Below, piece by piece: positions 12,731-24,662 of a stretch of 64,000 nt of DNA. This DNA comes from Zygaena filipendulae (Eukaryota > Arthropoda > Insecta > Lepidoptera > Zygaenidae), in the NCBI GenBank assembly GCA_907165275.2, contig OU015660.1, forward strand, positions 2,234,501-2,298,500, given 5' to 3'. The translations under genes and the position numbers were made by a program. The notes under the pieces are model-generated. The model was not told the DNA's origin, ran no database searches, and saw only the letters and a list, made by a program, of their open reading frames with translations. How positions within the stretch are numbered: position 1 is the stretch's first letter; each line of letters begins with the position of its first letter.

Positions 12731-13299
12731 ATCCCATCAAAAACAAACTTGTAAAAAAGTCCAAGTCTCGCAACTCAGTTCTTCTACAGTAAAAAGTTGC
12801 GAGATCAATGTAATAGCAAGTCGGTTAATTTATTCAGTGCCTACTTAAGGGTCCTTCTGTCTAAAGTTATCATGTTATAAGCTAATCTAATAACATTTTA
12901 TAGTGACCATATTAAATTTAAAAATCTTTTATGTTTTAAATAGATTGATTGGCTTGGCGATCACGTGAAAACACAATGTATCTCAAAAGTAATACATATT
13001 ATAATTATATTAGATTGTTTAGAACCATAATTATGTATTACATGTGAGATATATTGTGTTTTCACGTGATCGCCAAGCCAATCAATCTATTTAAAACATA
13101 AAAGATTTTTAAATTTGATATGGTCACTATAAAATGTTATTAGATTAGCTTATAACATGATAACTTTAGACAGAAGGACCCTTAAGTAGGCACTGAATAA
13201 ATTAACCGACTTGCTATTACATTGATCTCACAACTTTTTACTGTAGAAGAACTGAGTTGCGAGACTTGGACTTTTTTACAAGTTTGTTTTTGATGGGAT
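12731..13299. mobile_element. Near-perfect 0.57 kb palindromic foldback element
   Basis: Arms of about 270 bases run from ATCCCATCAAAAACAAACTT to its complement ending GATGGGAT, around a short centre near 13015. Only scattered mismatches and small indels separate the arms. The outer bases AAAAAGAAAT and ATCCCA are shared with the MITE at 38122-38342, which suggests a common transposase group. No open frame of note is present. Confidence 0.92.
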
Positions 13300-13450
13300 A
13301 GTTTTTCTCTGATCAAGTCGAGCTATGTTCGTATGAATGACATAATGGAACTTGCACTCAACAACTATTACTTGTCAAGACGGAGCACTCGGCGGTCTGC
13401 ACCGTGGATTATTAAAAATTAAACAAATGGAACCGACTTTTGAACTTAAA

Positions 13451-13629
13451 TCCATTCTAATAATATAAAAACGATAGTAAGTTTATCTTTCTGTTACCTT
13501 TTCCGCCTATTCAACCGATCATCACAAAACTTTGCAATACATTTTGTCAGGGGTACGGAAAAGTACATAGGGTACTTATATCCCGAAATTCCTGCGGGAA
13601 TTCCGAAATTAACGCCGATAAAATCCTAG
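13451..13629 (+). mobile_element. Helitron-type element, subtype A, decayed 3' hairpin
   Basis: It starts TCCATTCTAATAATAT, has the CCGATCATCAC and GTCAGGGGTAC body motifs, and ends CCTAG. The terminal hairpin has degraded to AACGCCGATAAAATCC. Confidence 0.8.
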
Positions 13630-14552
13630 TTAACCGTGTTTTACGTATAATTTATAAATAAAACTTTACCGCAACTTTTCACTATGTTTTCTCTTTTAAT
13701 ATAAATAAATAGATAGGAAGTTCGTGTAAATATACTGACTACTCTTTGCCAGTCCCATTTTCCGGTTTTTTTTTATATCTCTTTCTGACAAACGAAACAC
13801 ACTATGTCGCTTTGAAATTGTAAAACGGAATGTAAGGTTTGGTTGACAATATTCGTTTTTTTTTTACTGTTCATGACCTGTATTTTTTTACCAAATTAAT
13901 GTTCTGTATTCGCAATGTAATTACTTATTTACTATCAGAGATTTATAATTTACGTACTAACTATTATGTATCCTTAGTATATATACCCTATTTGTTACAT
14001 CATTCCTTGCAACATTCGTATCTATGTATTTCCGGTTCGGTAATCGATGTGTGCACAGTCCAGTGGATTTTAATAAAAACTTTTTAATTTTAATTCGGAA
14101 AGAAATGTACATTATCTTCTACCTCCCTGCCCTTTATAATAATTACAGTCTATGTTTTATTTTAATATAGCATCGTATCTTGTATAGTCTCTATATAAGA
14201 ACTATATTATATTTATAGCCAGTTTTTTTGACACGACACATTTAAGCATTTTATACCTATGTTTCGATTGAAATAAACAAAAATGTAGGTAGTTTCTAAA
14301 AACTAAATTTACTGAAGCGTTTGTACCAGCTAACTACCGAAGGATGCAGAACACGACATTAGGGCATTTGTGCCTGTCAATCTTAGGTTATCTTCGCCCA
14401 ACTGCCGTGAAATTATTTCCCACACGAATTGCCTTGATTACCCACTCCATTTAGCATTGCCAAAGTACCTACCTACTTACTTACGGAATTTGTAGAAGAA
14501 AAAATATTACTTAAACATTTTTTCAAATGTTGGAGCCTATGCGAGATTGACA
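13630..14552. other. AT-rich intergenic DNA
   Basis: No recognisable gene or repeat. The 82-codon frame at 13839-14087 has no detectable domain. Confidence 0.5.
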
Positions 14553-14752
14553 ACCTTACTAACATTATAAATGTGCAAGTGAGTTTGTTTGTTTGTTTGT
14601 TACGCTTTCACGCCTTAACGGCTCATCCGATCATCATGCAATTTTGCATACACGTTATCAGGGGTACAGGGAAGGACATAGGATACTTTTTATTCCGGAA
14701 TTCCCGCGGGAACTCTGAACTTACCGCGGGTGAAACCGCGGGGAACAGCTAC
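14553..14752 (+). mobile_element. Helitron-type element, subtype A
   Basis: It has a GTTTGTTT microsatellite, TTACGCTTTCACGCC, GTTATCAGGGGTACAG and the hairpin CGCGGGTGAAACCGCG. The end reads CAGCTAC instead of CTAG. Confidence 0.85.
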
Positions 14753-15055
14753 TGGTTAAATTAAATACCTTGCGTTTTCTGAATTATTCTCTTAATATTC
14801 ATGTCATTTTAATACTAAAAGTTTCCACAATGAATTTATTGTGCGCGTGCCATCGAAGGTCGGAAAGGCCTAAATGCCTAGGAATTGCAGAGAATACTGT
14901 TTTTCCCGTGGTTCAATTAAGTGTTTCACTGTACATTTATTATAGGTATCTATAGCCGTAGTTTACCTAAGTTTACCTTGGTATAATACCTAAATATCTA
15001 CCTTTAGCTTAATATATAGCTTGTAAATAAATACAGCTATCAGATTCCTCGTGCC

Positions 15056-15304
15056 CAGAGGGATTATTTATGTAACTTTTGTTTACTTACATCATTTTTC
15101 GGTTGCAATCAAAAACATGACGGTTTTACGATTGCATATATGTACAGATATGCACGTTTTGACACCTACAATATCTAGCAATCAACCGAAACAAACATAC
15201 TTCAAAAGTTGAAGCTGCCTAAACATGATTAAATTAAACACAAAATCGCTATTTTCTGATTGAAACTGAAATATGATAGCAAAAAAAGTTACATAATTGC
15301 CCTG
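15056..15304. mobile_element. hAT-like MITE, copy 1
   Basis: The ends CAGAGGGATTATTTATGTAA and TTACATAATTGCCCTG are imperfect inverted repeats beginning CAG. The internal sequence (GTTGAAGCTGCCTAAACATG) matches 23526-23757. Target duplication is not clear, so the superfamily is tentative. Confidence 0.75.
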
Positions 15305-15999
15305 CAGATCTAATTGAAAAGACTTGCTTACTAAACCATTTGATGAAAAAAAAAAATAATGATTAACTAGAATACTGATAATGATTTTTTTTTAACCCTA
15401 ATAATAAACCATAAATAATTTAACCCTAAATATTACACTCAAATGTACTTTTTCAACCACTCTACCCGAATAAACCGCCACCGTATCAATTTAATGAAAG
15501 CTTTTGATGAAATGAAAACTCAATCGTTTATGAACCAATTCACTTTAATCAAATAATAATTCATTAGTATTTAAAAAAATCAAATAAAATATTTAAATTA
15601 AGTAAAGCTTATTTGAATATCCAGGAAACGTAATGGTTCGAAATATTCATTTAGGTTGCTATTTAGCATTTGTTAGATTTATACCTAAATATAGAGAGAA
15701 GATTTTCCTTTAGCGGGAAGTGGCTTTTACTGCAGGTTTGCTTCCCATTCAAGATACCTATACTTAATTTTAATTTGACGACGGACGGAAGAACGAAAAG
15801 TTACTTGCAAATGGTTTCAGTTTGTTAGTAAGTTCATTTGGTCAATAAGTACATAATATATTGTCATCTTATGTTTATTTTATGCACCATGCCTTTCTGT
15901 CAAGACTAAATCACGTCACACTATGTTATGTACTTGATGTATTTTGGTACAGGGTACAGAAAAGCTTTATAAAGGTAATAAGATGTTATGAGTAGAGAA
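15305..15999. other. AT-rich intergenic DNA
   Basis: No gene or named repeat is recognised in this stretch. Confidence 0.45.
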
Positions 16000-16210
16000 T
16001 ACCGCTTTGTTTCAATCTTTATGCGGCGTCAAGTTCCTTTACATATTTTGACTAAGGTGTAGAGTTTGTGAAGTGAGGCCTTGTAGAGTTAGGGCGTGTA
16101 GAGTTAGAAGCTTGGCTCTACATGAGATCTGATAAATTTTTGACAGTGCGAGTCATACGGTCTCGTCTTGGCAACATTTAACATAAAAATATTTTTGGTG
16201 GGATCGTTTA
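16000..16210. mobile_element. Partial relative of the 38122 MITE, opposite orientation
   Basis: It shares TGTAGAGTTAG repeats, GAAGCTTGGCTCTACATGAG and the terminal ATTTTTGGTGGGATC with the element at 38122-38342. The left end is poorly defined. Confidence 0.65.
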
Positions 16211-16392
16211 TTCAGATTAATGAAACCTATAATAATAATAATCATTAATTCCAGTATTAAAAAGGCCCATATCAATATTGTTATCATAACCACAGCTTTG
16301 AGCGCCATTTATATCACAGACTCCTCTTTATATCCATAGACAAAGAAACAAGCTTAAGTCGTAGACAGTGACATACATACTTATTCTACAAC

Positions 16393-16595
16393 TCCTTACA
16401 AATATCATAAAATATGCGAAAGTAAGTTTGTTTGTTTGTTACGCTTTCACGCCTTAACGTCTCAATCGATCAACACGAAATTTTGTAAGCACTTTGACAG
16501 GAGTATAGAGAAGGACATAGGTTAGGTACTTTTTATCCCGGAATTCCCGCAGGAACTTCAATATTACCGCGGGTGAAACTGCGGGGAACAGCTAG
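16393..16595 (+). mobile_element. Helitron-type element, subtype A
   Basis: It starts TCCTTACAAATATCAT, carries the GTTTGTTT and TTACGCTTTCACGCC motifs, and ends CGCGGGTGAAACTGCGGGG...CTAG. Confidence 0.88.
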
Positions 16596-16624
16596 TAATA
16601 GTATACGCATGTAGGTGCATAATA

Positions 16625-16890
16625 TACAACGTGTTAATGAATTGACTGAAAACTAGAAAGAAGTTTGTTCAGACTCAACTTCCGAATCGATCGCACCCTG
16701 TTTTAAAATAGGTTATAATTTTTCATTTAGTTTGACTAGCCCATGTCTAAATTATTATTTATAATACAATATTTGGCGCGTACGCCGCCCGTAGCAAAAA
16801 AAATCGAATCGGTCATTGACACGAAGGCGCGCGTGTAGCGTTTGCGTAGATAGGTCACCTCCAAACTAATGTTGAATAACTTTTATACTT
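16625..16890 (+). mobile_element. MITE family B, 3'-truncated copy
   Basis: It starts with TACAACGTGTTAATGAATTG, the terminal repeat of the full copy at 47474-47797. It also shares GACTAGCCCATGTCTAAATT and GGTCACCTCCAAA. It stops at the AGC microsatellite. Confidence 0.85.
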
Positions 16891-16893
16891 TTT

Positions 16894-16973
<80 letters not shown>

Positions 16974-16975
16974 TT
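16894..16975. repeat. Compound microsatellite (AGC)21 then (GTA)6
   Basis: Sixty-four bases of pure AGC repeat pass directly into about 18 bases of GTA repeat. The tract lies between a truncated MITE and a SINE-like segment and is not in a gene. Confidence 0.97.
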
Positions 16976-17092
16976 ATTGTTAGATGCTATGAAACTGTAA
17001 GCACCCAGACTTTCCCCTGACACGGGGATTGAACTGGCATCACCTGACGAAGCACTAGGGTTTACAAACCATAACATCAAGCGGCTAACTTA
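16976..17092 (-). mobile_element. Degenerate tRNA-derived SINE
   Basis: Minus-strand reading shows a tRNA-like head with an A-box-like GTTAGCCGCTTGATG and a B-box-like CAGTTCAATCCCCG. The trinucleotide microsatellite forms its 3' tail. Confidence 0.6.
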
Positions 17093-18057
17093 GTACCTAC
17101 TGAGTATGTTGTCATAGTGACACTTCTTTGACCGTGATGAGCTGTGGTGATGAGAGTAAAATATCAAGGATGAAATAAACGTTTCGAGCGATTCGTACGC
17201 GATCAAAATTAGTTTCTTTTCAGTCACGTGTACCCAATAAATTAAAATTTACAGGCGCTCATTTTTCTTACGGAGTTTTCAGAACGGCGAAAAGTTATCG
17301 GAATTCGGCAAAAATTCGTGCCAACACTCCAATATATTATCTGAAAAATCTGTAATGATCTGCCACAATTATGAGAGTTGTTTGAATCTACGAGGTTTTG
17401 TTAGTAAAAAAAAAAAAATCCGTCCTTTTTTCATCGTCACTGTCTTCTGGCATATTTTTTATAATTGACTTCAAAAAAATAAGTTTGTCAATTCATCTGT
17501 GTTTTTTTTATCTCCCAGTCAAGAAAGATTTTAATGTATTTTTTTTTATATTTGAAAGAGGGGTAGGTAAATAATTTATTTTTTACATCAATGAGATGTT
17601 TCATATAATTAATTTTATTATATTATAATACAATATTTCTCATCACTATTACCGTAAGTTTACCTTTTCGTTGTAGGGCGATATGTGAAGCTGTTTGTCA
17701 TGAAATCAAGACAATTTTTCTTCTATTGTTGGACACTTGCGGTGTCGTATTCAGTGAATATGTAGTTTATAATTCTTTGTTGCTTTACGAATAAATATTA
17801 TTCGTATTATGGTTACGTGATACGCATGTTAGGAAAGCCAAGGCTACTGCGGTCCCACCCGGCCGGCAACGCATGTACGTGGCCCGCGTTGGGTTAGCGC
17901 CGATCGAATCAGAAATATAAACAAACCGCCCAGACCCGACCCTTGCCGTTATTTTGTAGTTATTATTCACGTACCGAAATTAAAACAATGGTACTTTAAC
18001 CTCCTGAAATTAAAACATCATATATAAGGAAATGACTATAATAATAGTTACCTACCT
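17093..18057. other. Intergenic DNA with a GC-rich patch
   Basis: The stretch 17835-17945 is GC-rich (CACCCGGCCGGCAACGCATG and nearby) but has no supported open frame. It may be a relic of a retroelement or a leader exon. The rest is AT-rich. Confidence 0.4.
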
Positions 18058-18459
18058 TTATATGTGGGCGTCCACGTAAAAAGGTACCAGTAGTGGGGTA
18101 TTGAGTTAAGACTAGATTCGGTATTCGCTATTGTCAAGTCAAGGATTGAAAAAATATTCAAGAACTAGTACAATTTCTTTTTTACAGACATTTGAAGTAG
18201 AAAGTCTGAAAAAGCTTGATTTGAGAAAAAGCATTTTAAAAGTTTGTGTGAAATAAAAAAAACACACGTCTTCTTGCTTGTTACACAAATTTTATACATA
18301 TTATTGTAGATTAAGATATGTGGAATTGAAAGAAATTGAGCATTTATTAATAATCAATTAAAATCCGGACGCAATTTTTTCACCGAACTTTACAAAACTG
18401 CTTATATTTCGGAAACTAAATGCCGAGAACTGGTACTCTTAGCTTGGACGGCCACATAA
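18058..18459. mobile_element. TIR transposon relic family K, copy 1
   Basis: The ends TATATGTGGGCGTCCACGTA and TTGGACGGCCACATAA are imperfect inverted repeats followed inward by GGTACCAGT and its complement. The same sequence lies inverted at 34822-35187. Confidence 0.8.
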
Positions 18460-18475
18460 TTATATTCACGTCCTA

Positions 18476-18518
18476 GCTTAGAGTACTAGTATAGTATTAT
18501 ATTATCTGTGCCTAGAGT
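18476..18518. repeat. Micro-insert with 9-bp imperfect direct repeats (copy 2)
   Basis: A 25-base sequence with core TAGTATTATATTATCTGT (18485-18509) lies between GCTTAGAGT and GCCTAGAGT. Confidence 0.75.
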
Positions 18519-18661
18519 GAATAAGGTTATGAAGGGTTAGATGATTGGTTTTAAATAAATAAACAAAGCTCCTGCTTACTGCGGTAAAGACCAATAAGAA
18601 ATTTCAATTTGCGGTATTCAGACAAACCGACAAACAGAGAACAGTTTTTCTTTATTTGAAA

Positions 18662-18960
18662 CTAGCTGTACCCCGCGGTTTCACCGGCATGAGTTTCGGA
18701 ATTCCCGCCGGAACCATTTTTTTCTAAAATAAAGGTAGCCTAAGCTACTCTTTATAACATTAGCTATCTTTCAGTGGAAGTCCCGTTAAAATCGGTCCAG
18801 CCGTTTCAGAGATAAGCCGGAACTAACAGACGACAGTCAGACAGCCAGAGATTTTTTTAATGTCAGTACCGTATATACTTTCATATGCATTTAGTGAAAA
18901 TCTGTTAATTTGGAATGACAAACAGATGATTCTTCAATTTTATTTGTATGTACCTATAGA
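18662..18960 (-). mobile_element. Helitron-type element, subtype C
   Basis: It reads CTAGCTGTACCCCGCGG on the + strand and ends CCTATAGA, the complement of a TCTATAGG start. The body matches 9017-9269. Confidence 0.87.
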
Positions 18961-19448
18961 TGAAAAGCGCAAATACCGACTTCCTTGACTCTAAATATTA
19001 AATACAAAACTAACGGTACTAGGTACTTCCAAATTTTCATGGCCTTAGGGATTGAATTTTCAAAGATCCAAAACAATTGCTAATATTCGCCTACATTATT
19101 AAAATAAGCCTTGTGTTAAATTTCAAACTTCTAAACCGATTATTAATAATTAATCAGACAAAATATGTATTTTTTTATTACTATAATATTATCTATTATA
19201 ACACTAGGCACTAACTTTACTGTTCATCCGCATGAGTTTCAGTATCCTCGCAAGATCTTAAATCAAATATCTAATATTCTCTCAGGTGTACGTAGATCCC
19301 ACCAAAGTTTCATCACACTGGAACCAATGGTTTTGGAATGTATAGAGGACAAATATACAATCGGTAGGTACCTACATAAATTTTTGTTATATTTTATAGA
19401 TAGATATACAACGTATATAAACAATGTGTTGAAAGAGTTTTAACCTAT

Positions 19449-19682
19449 GGACGCAGATAAGCAATAACATGTTAACCCACAAACTTAAGTTATTGATTCA
19501 GAACGATTTATTGAGAGTTAGGAAACATTTTTTTATTATGGTTTACGTTATTACATTGCTTAAATATATAACTAAATATTTAACATAAAAAATGTTGACA
19601 AAAAATGGCGCTAAACTTTTAAAACACGATTTACTCAAAATTTCTCCAGTGTGGGTTAACACACTATTGCTTATCTATGTCC
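19449..19682. mobile_element. Foldback MITE
   Basis: The left end GGACGCAGATAAGCAATAAC and the right end TTGCTTATCTATGTCC are inverted repeats of about 34 bases including GTTAACCCACA. CTAT flanks both sides. Confidence 0.85.
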
Positions 19683-19910
19683 CTATAATCCATATTTGAA
19701 CCATATTATACGTTGTAAATACACTTTCCGCGAGTCATGGCCACACAAAGCCGTTGGTTGAATCACACAGAATTCACAATCGAGAAATTTTCACTCTGCG
19801 TCATTAAATTCCGTCACAAATTCAATTACTGGCCTCCGCCCACGTGTTGTTTGACTTACATATTAAGTCAAATTTTGTCAAAATGTTTCTATTTCATTAA
19901 GTATATTGAA

Positions 19911-19950
19911 TAGAATAGAATAAACTTTATTTGCTCAATTTACACAACTG
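19911..19950. repeat. Possible retroposon 3' tail
   Basis: GAATAGAATAGAATAAACTT resembles the pentamer-plus-AATAAA tails of insect non-LTR elements. No upstream coding region is visible. Confidence 0.35.
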
Positions 19951-20191
19951 CTTTTTTACTAATACCTATACTATCTGTGTGTCGAATTGGATACATATTC
20001 GTTGAGTAATTTAAATGCGTGATTGAGTTACGAACATCGTAATAGCCAAGCTTTCACATTTATATAGAAACACAAAAACACATTAGTGGAAGTAAGATAG
20101 TAAGACTCGTATAGTAAGATAGGATAGGACACAGCATGTTTCCATTGTAGATATAGAAGATAGATATTGTGTGAAATTTGTACCCTGTAGG

Positions 20192-21514
20192 TAGGGGAAA
20201 CTTGCCTAAATCGTACTTGTTCCTAAAACGTACCCTATCAATTTCTCTTATCCTGAAACTGCAGTGGCAACGCAAGTACTAGGAAATGGAACTACTAGTT
20301 CGCCATGTCACCTCACCCGAGTTACAAATCCACGCTTCCGCTTTGTTAAAAATTATTCAAAAAAACAAATAATTTTGTTGTTTTCGAGTAATTTTTTTGG
20401 TTGATTCATAAGATTTTTAATTTTTTTCATGGTGAGTTGTATGAATTAGAAGTTTCTTACTTAATTCTGTACTAATTCACATTTTAAATTATTAGACATA
20501 CACACACCTGCCTGGCAGCAATTTAGTTACGCGGCAATTTTGAAATCGTTAGTTATCTTGAGTCTAATTCGTACTCATCACTTTGTTTTATTTCGTACCG
20601 GTACGAATTAGGAGTAATTGTTTATTTTTTTGTTTAATGTCAATATGACCAAACGACAAAATACAATACTTGGCCAAGTGACGATATAGAAAAGCCCTCA
20701 GTGGGTATAAAAATGGAATTTTAAAATTTAATGAAGCTTCTCGTGTATTTAATTCCAAAACTCACATTTCGACGCCATTTAAGAGCATATCAGAATACAA
20801 AGTTTTTCTACATTATAATGTAGTCATTGTAAAACAAAAAGGGTTATAAAAAATAAAACAACATCGCAAAAATCCAATGATTCAAAAAAGAAGACTGTAG
20901 AAATTTCGGTGGACAAAAAGTCATAAAAATGAAGAATCTCAAAGAAAAAATATAAAGAAAATTAAGAAGATAGCTAGTATTTCCCATTTTAGACAGTAAA
21001 AAAGAAGACATGATACAGTGTGAAACCTGGATTCTGGAACTTGATTAAACTCTTAATTTTATTTGGGATGATTGCAAAGAATTAGAAAATACAGTTAGAT
21101 ATGCTACCCATAGTTAAAATGTTCGTTTCATTTCTGAGATGATTGCATATGAGTCGACAAATTAGTGACACAATAAATAATAATAATTACTATTTACTCA
21201 TAAAAGTCAATTGCTAATATTATGAAACTGATTTTAATTATAGTATCTCAAGTTGGACATAGGGATATACGAGTACGATATAGGAATATAAGGGTACGTT
21301 TTAGGAACAAATAAACCTAAATCGTACCTTTTCCACTTTTTTTTAAAACCTATTTTTCTCACAAGTTATTAAAGTTTAAGTTCATTTTGTTATTTTTTTT
21401 GATAAGTAAATAAATAAAGATTATTTTAACATCAATTGAATGTTCTTTCCTTATTTATATTTCCAGATAATTAGCATTTCTCTGAAGGGGTACGAATAAG
21501 GCAAGTTTCCCCTA
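20192..21514 (+). mobile_element. Decayed pogo-like DNA transposon
   Basis: The ends TAGGGGAAACTTGCCTAAAT and GGCAAGTTTCCCCTA are inverted repeats with TA at both borders, fitting Tc1/mariner-pogo insertion. Near 20660-20790 one frame reads ALSGYKNGILKFNEASRVFN, which resembles the psq-type helix-turn-helix of pogo transposases. YNTWPSDDIEK precedes it in another frame, so a frameshift separates them. The frames break repeatedly and no catalytic DDD region is identifiable. A second GTACGTTTTAGGAACAAAT motif lies inside the right end. The element is dead. Confidence 0.78.
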
Positions 21515-21833
21515 CACATCTGTAGCAAAAGACAAAATTTCCGGGTCATGTCCGAGGGCGTAGTAATAACCACGTAGTGGTTATAATACTTTTTGATAAT
21601 AACCACGGCGCGACGCGACGCCGTTAATGTCAACGAACCAAACATGACAGTTAATGGAGTACTCGTAGTAAAATTTGTTGACGAGTGAAAGCCGTATCGA
21701 AAACACCATAATTGAAGAAGTAGATGAAGAGATTGTTATTATTAAGAAACATTGTCATTGGCAAATTATAATTATAGACGCCATTATTAAAGAAGAAGAA
21801 GAAGTAAAATTTGACATCGATTAATTATTACTA

Positions 21834-22136
21834 TCCTTCCTTATATGTGAATGAGTTTATTTGTTTGTTTGTTATGCTTTTACGCCTTAACGGCTCAACC
21901 ACTCATCATGAAATTTGGCAAATACGTTGTCAGGGGTACAGAGAAGGACATAGATACTTACTATTATGCCGGTATTCGCAGGAACTCCGACATTAACGCG
22001 GGTGGTAGGTACTGCATTAAAATTTAGCGCACTATACGTTGCCAGGGAAAAGGATATAGGTAAGGTAGGTACTTTAATCGTGGACCCTCGTGGGATCTTC
22101 GAAATTAACGCGGGTGAGACCGCGGGTAACAGCTAG
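21834..22136 (+). mobile_element. Helitron-type element, internally duplicated
   Basis: It starts TCCTTCCTTATATG and ends CGCGGGTGAGACCGCGGG...CTAG. A second partial 3' segment (ACGCGGGTGG, then TACGTTGCCAGGG) lies in the middle, giving about 300 bp. Confidence 0.85.
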
Positions 22137-22418
22137 TTATATGAATCCAAATCATATGCTCAACGAGCCCCTCACGGCCGTGCCTATTGTTTTTTTTTCG
22201 CTTCTCCAGATTTTCTTTCTCAAGGAAAGCACTTCGCAACACGGCTTTGATGTGTTAAACGCTTTCATTGTTTGACTATGTCAAGTTTGGTTCGAAAAGC
22301 GGAGGTGGGAAAATGTGTTTGCGCCTGTTGTTTTTAAAGTAAATTTTCTATTTAAAATTTTTGGTGAATTACGTGAAATGTTAAAACAATTTACCTACTA
22401 TAGAAGTGTTATGGAGAC

Positions 22419-22676
22419 AATAGGCTTGTTTCTGGGGTATGAAAACCAAAATTCTATTTAGTCCATCTTGAAGATTATAAAAAAATATTAGACACGTATT
22501 TTTTTCATTTTCAACGTAAGTAATAAAAATAATTATGGAGATACATTAAGTCGAAATGTCGCATGACGTCACCGTCGTGCTACAGTTCATAGCACGTTGT
22601 GACGTCACGTGACTTTTCGACATAAAAAATAAAAAGGATGGAGTAAAAACTAAAATTTGGTTGACAAGTCCTTTTT
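22419..22676. mobile_element. CRE-bearing MITE family A, variant
   Basis: It starts AATAGGCTTGTTTCTGG, ends GGTTGACAAGTCCTTTT, and has two TGACGTCA sites at about 22565 and 22600. The subterminal motif reads TTAGTCCATC. Confidence 0.8.
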
Positions 22677-22784
22677 TAGTACCACAAGTAGTATCACAAA
22701 GACAGCATGAGAACAAGTAGTATATCACCTCGTAGCATCGCGGAAATACTTAAAATTATATTATTTTAAATTATTTTTTTCAGT

Positions 22785-22925
22785 TTCACTTTAATAGGCT
22801 TTATCTTTGTAGGATAATTTTTCATTAATTTGAAAAGGCAAAAAATTCGTGTATATTATTTTTTATTTTCTAACTGACGGACTAATTAGAATTTTGATTT
22901 TCATATGTCGTCAATATCCCTAATT
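22785..22925. mobile_element. CRE-bearing MITE family A, half copy
   Basis: Only the half from GGCTTTATCTTTGT to AACTGACGGACTAATTAGA and CAATATCCCTAATT remains. Confidence 0.8.
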
Positions 22926-23134
22926 AAAGTAAAATGGACAACAAAAAACATTACCTGCCATTTTTGTGCACATTTTTTTTCTAGGGTAAATTTTGCGTCG
23001 GCGAGATAATAAATTGATGTCGTGGTTGACATCTTTCTAACAAGAAAACGTAGCTAAACACTATCTCTCTTATGATACACCGAGTTGGATAAAAAAAAAC
23101 AACGCCGGAATGTTTTTTTGGAAATTATTTATTA

Positions 23135-23325
23135 CTAGCTGTGCCCCGCGGTTTCACCCGCGGTAATTTCGAAGTTCCCGCGGGAATTCTGGGATAAAAA
23201 GTACTCTATGTCCTTCTCTGTGCCCCTGACAACGTGCATGTCGAATTTCATCCAAATCCGTTCAGCCGTTTTTGCGTGATTGAGTAACAAACATCCACAC
23301 TTTCACATTAATAATATTAGTAGGA
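23135..23325 (-). mobile_element. Helitron-type element, subtype A
   Basis: Reads CTAGCTGTGCCCCGCGG with the full hairpin CCGCGGTTTCACCCGCGG and ends AATATTAGTAGGA. The body has the CAAATCCGTTCAGCC variant shared with 44970. Confidence 0.9.
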
Positions 23326-23525
23326 TACAGAGTGTAAGGTCATATTGAGAACATATTTAATTAACTTTATTTACTATACAATTATTGTTCCGAATATACG
23401 TAAAAAAAAACCTTAATTTTTGTCATAATTGATCGATATAGAAAAAATAAAACATTAAAATCTAGCGCGCAAGTTGTCGAGGGCTGACGTCACGCTTAGC
23501 TATTCAACCCGCGTCTGAGATTGTT

Positions 23526-23757
23526 CAGAGGGGCTATTATGTAAATTTTGTTTCTATCATTTTGCGGTTGCAATCAAAAACATGGCGGTTTTTCGATCGA
23601 ATATGCACGTTTTGGCACCTGTAATATCTAGAAATCAACCAAAATAAACATACTCCAAAAGTTGAAGCTGCCTAAACATGATTAATTTATCACAAAATCG
23701 ATATTTTTCTGATTGCAACTGAAATATGATAGCAAAAAAAGTTACATAATTGCCCTG
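23526..23757. mobile_element. hAT-like MITE, copy 2
   Basis: The ends CAGAGGGGCTATTATGTAAA and TTACATAATTGCCCTG, and the shared interior GTTGAAGCTGCCTAAACATG, match the copy at 15056. Confidence 0.78.
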
Positions 23758-24660
23758 CAGTATTTTTTATGAATATCTTTATCATAATAGTTACCTACAC
23801 TTAATGATGGCATGTAGTACCCGAAAGCTTGCATATCATGCCTTTAGTTTAAAATTACAAACTGTAATATATGTTATACGATACTAGATACTACTACTTT
23901 TTTATAACGTGCAGACTTAATGATTGAAATGAAAATTGCAACTGTTTAAAAAACGTATACGTACCCTCACATAAGTCATACCTAACATAATTATCTTTAT
24001 TTGCAGGAATTTGAAAGATAGCTTAGCAACATTAAATAATTTCTAAGTACCTACCTTAGGTGGCTCACGCAAGATTTATGACTCTGCTTAGAAACTAGAC
24101 ACAACACCTGCCTGATGCGATATTCGAACATTATACTATGTACATACTACCAGTGTCACCCGCGAACAAAATACTAAATTTGTTGAAAGAAAAGATGAAA
24201 AGGAGATATTATAGGTAGTGATACTAGTCAAAATAATTCGAAAATGGGAAATTCATGCAGACTCTTTATTTTAAAATGAAAATTCATAATATTAAAGAAG
24301 GTTCTGACGTTAGAGTTACTTTTAAACTTTATTACTCTACTAATTTAATTGAGAAACTGCATTAATTTTATGGCACAGTGGTAAAACTAGGGGTAAATAC
24401 GCTACTAAAAAACTAAATAAAGTTGTCTTTTTATCTATTTTTATTATGTCAGGTCCTTTTAAAGGTAACGTTTCCGTATTATGACGATTCTAAAATGTAA
24501 TCACAATTATTTGATTGACTACTTTGATAAAAAATAATATATTTTTTTAGTAATTATTCTAGTTCTTTATTCATGGCTCTAACCCCTGAGCTGATGTAGT
24601 AATCGTGTTTAATTAAATATATGTAGGATTTCTGAAATTAACTAAGAACATTTATGTATG
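23758..24660. other. AT-rich intergenic DNA
   Basis: No gene or recognisable repeat is seen. Confidence 0.5.
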
Positions 24661-24662
24661 TA

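Noticed and set aside
16892..17080. A minus-strand frame ending in a long cysteine run
   Set aside because: It is a translation of the AGC microsatellite next to a SINE and not a protein.
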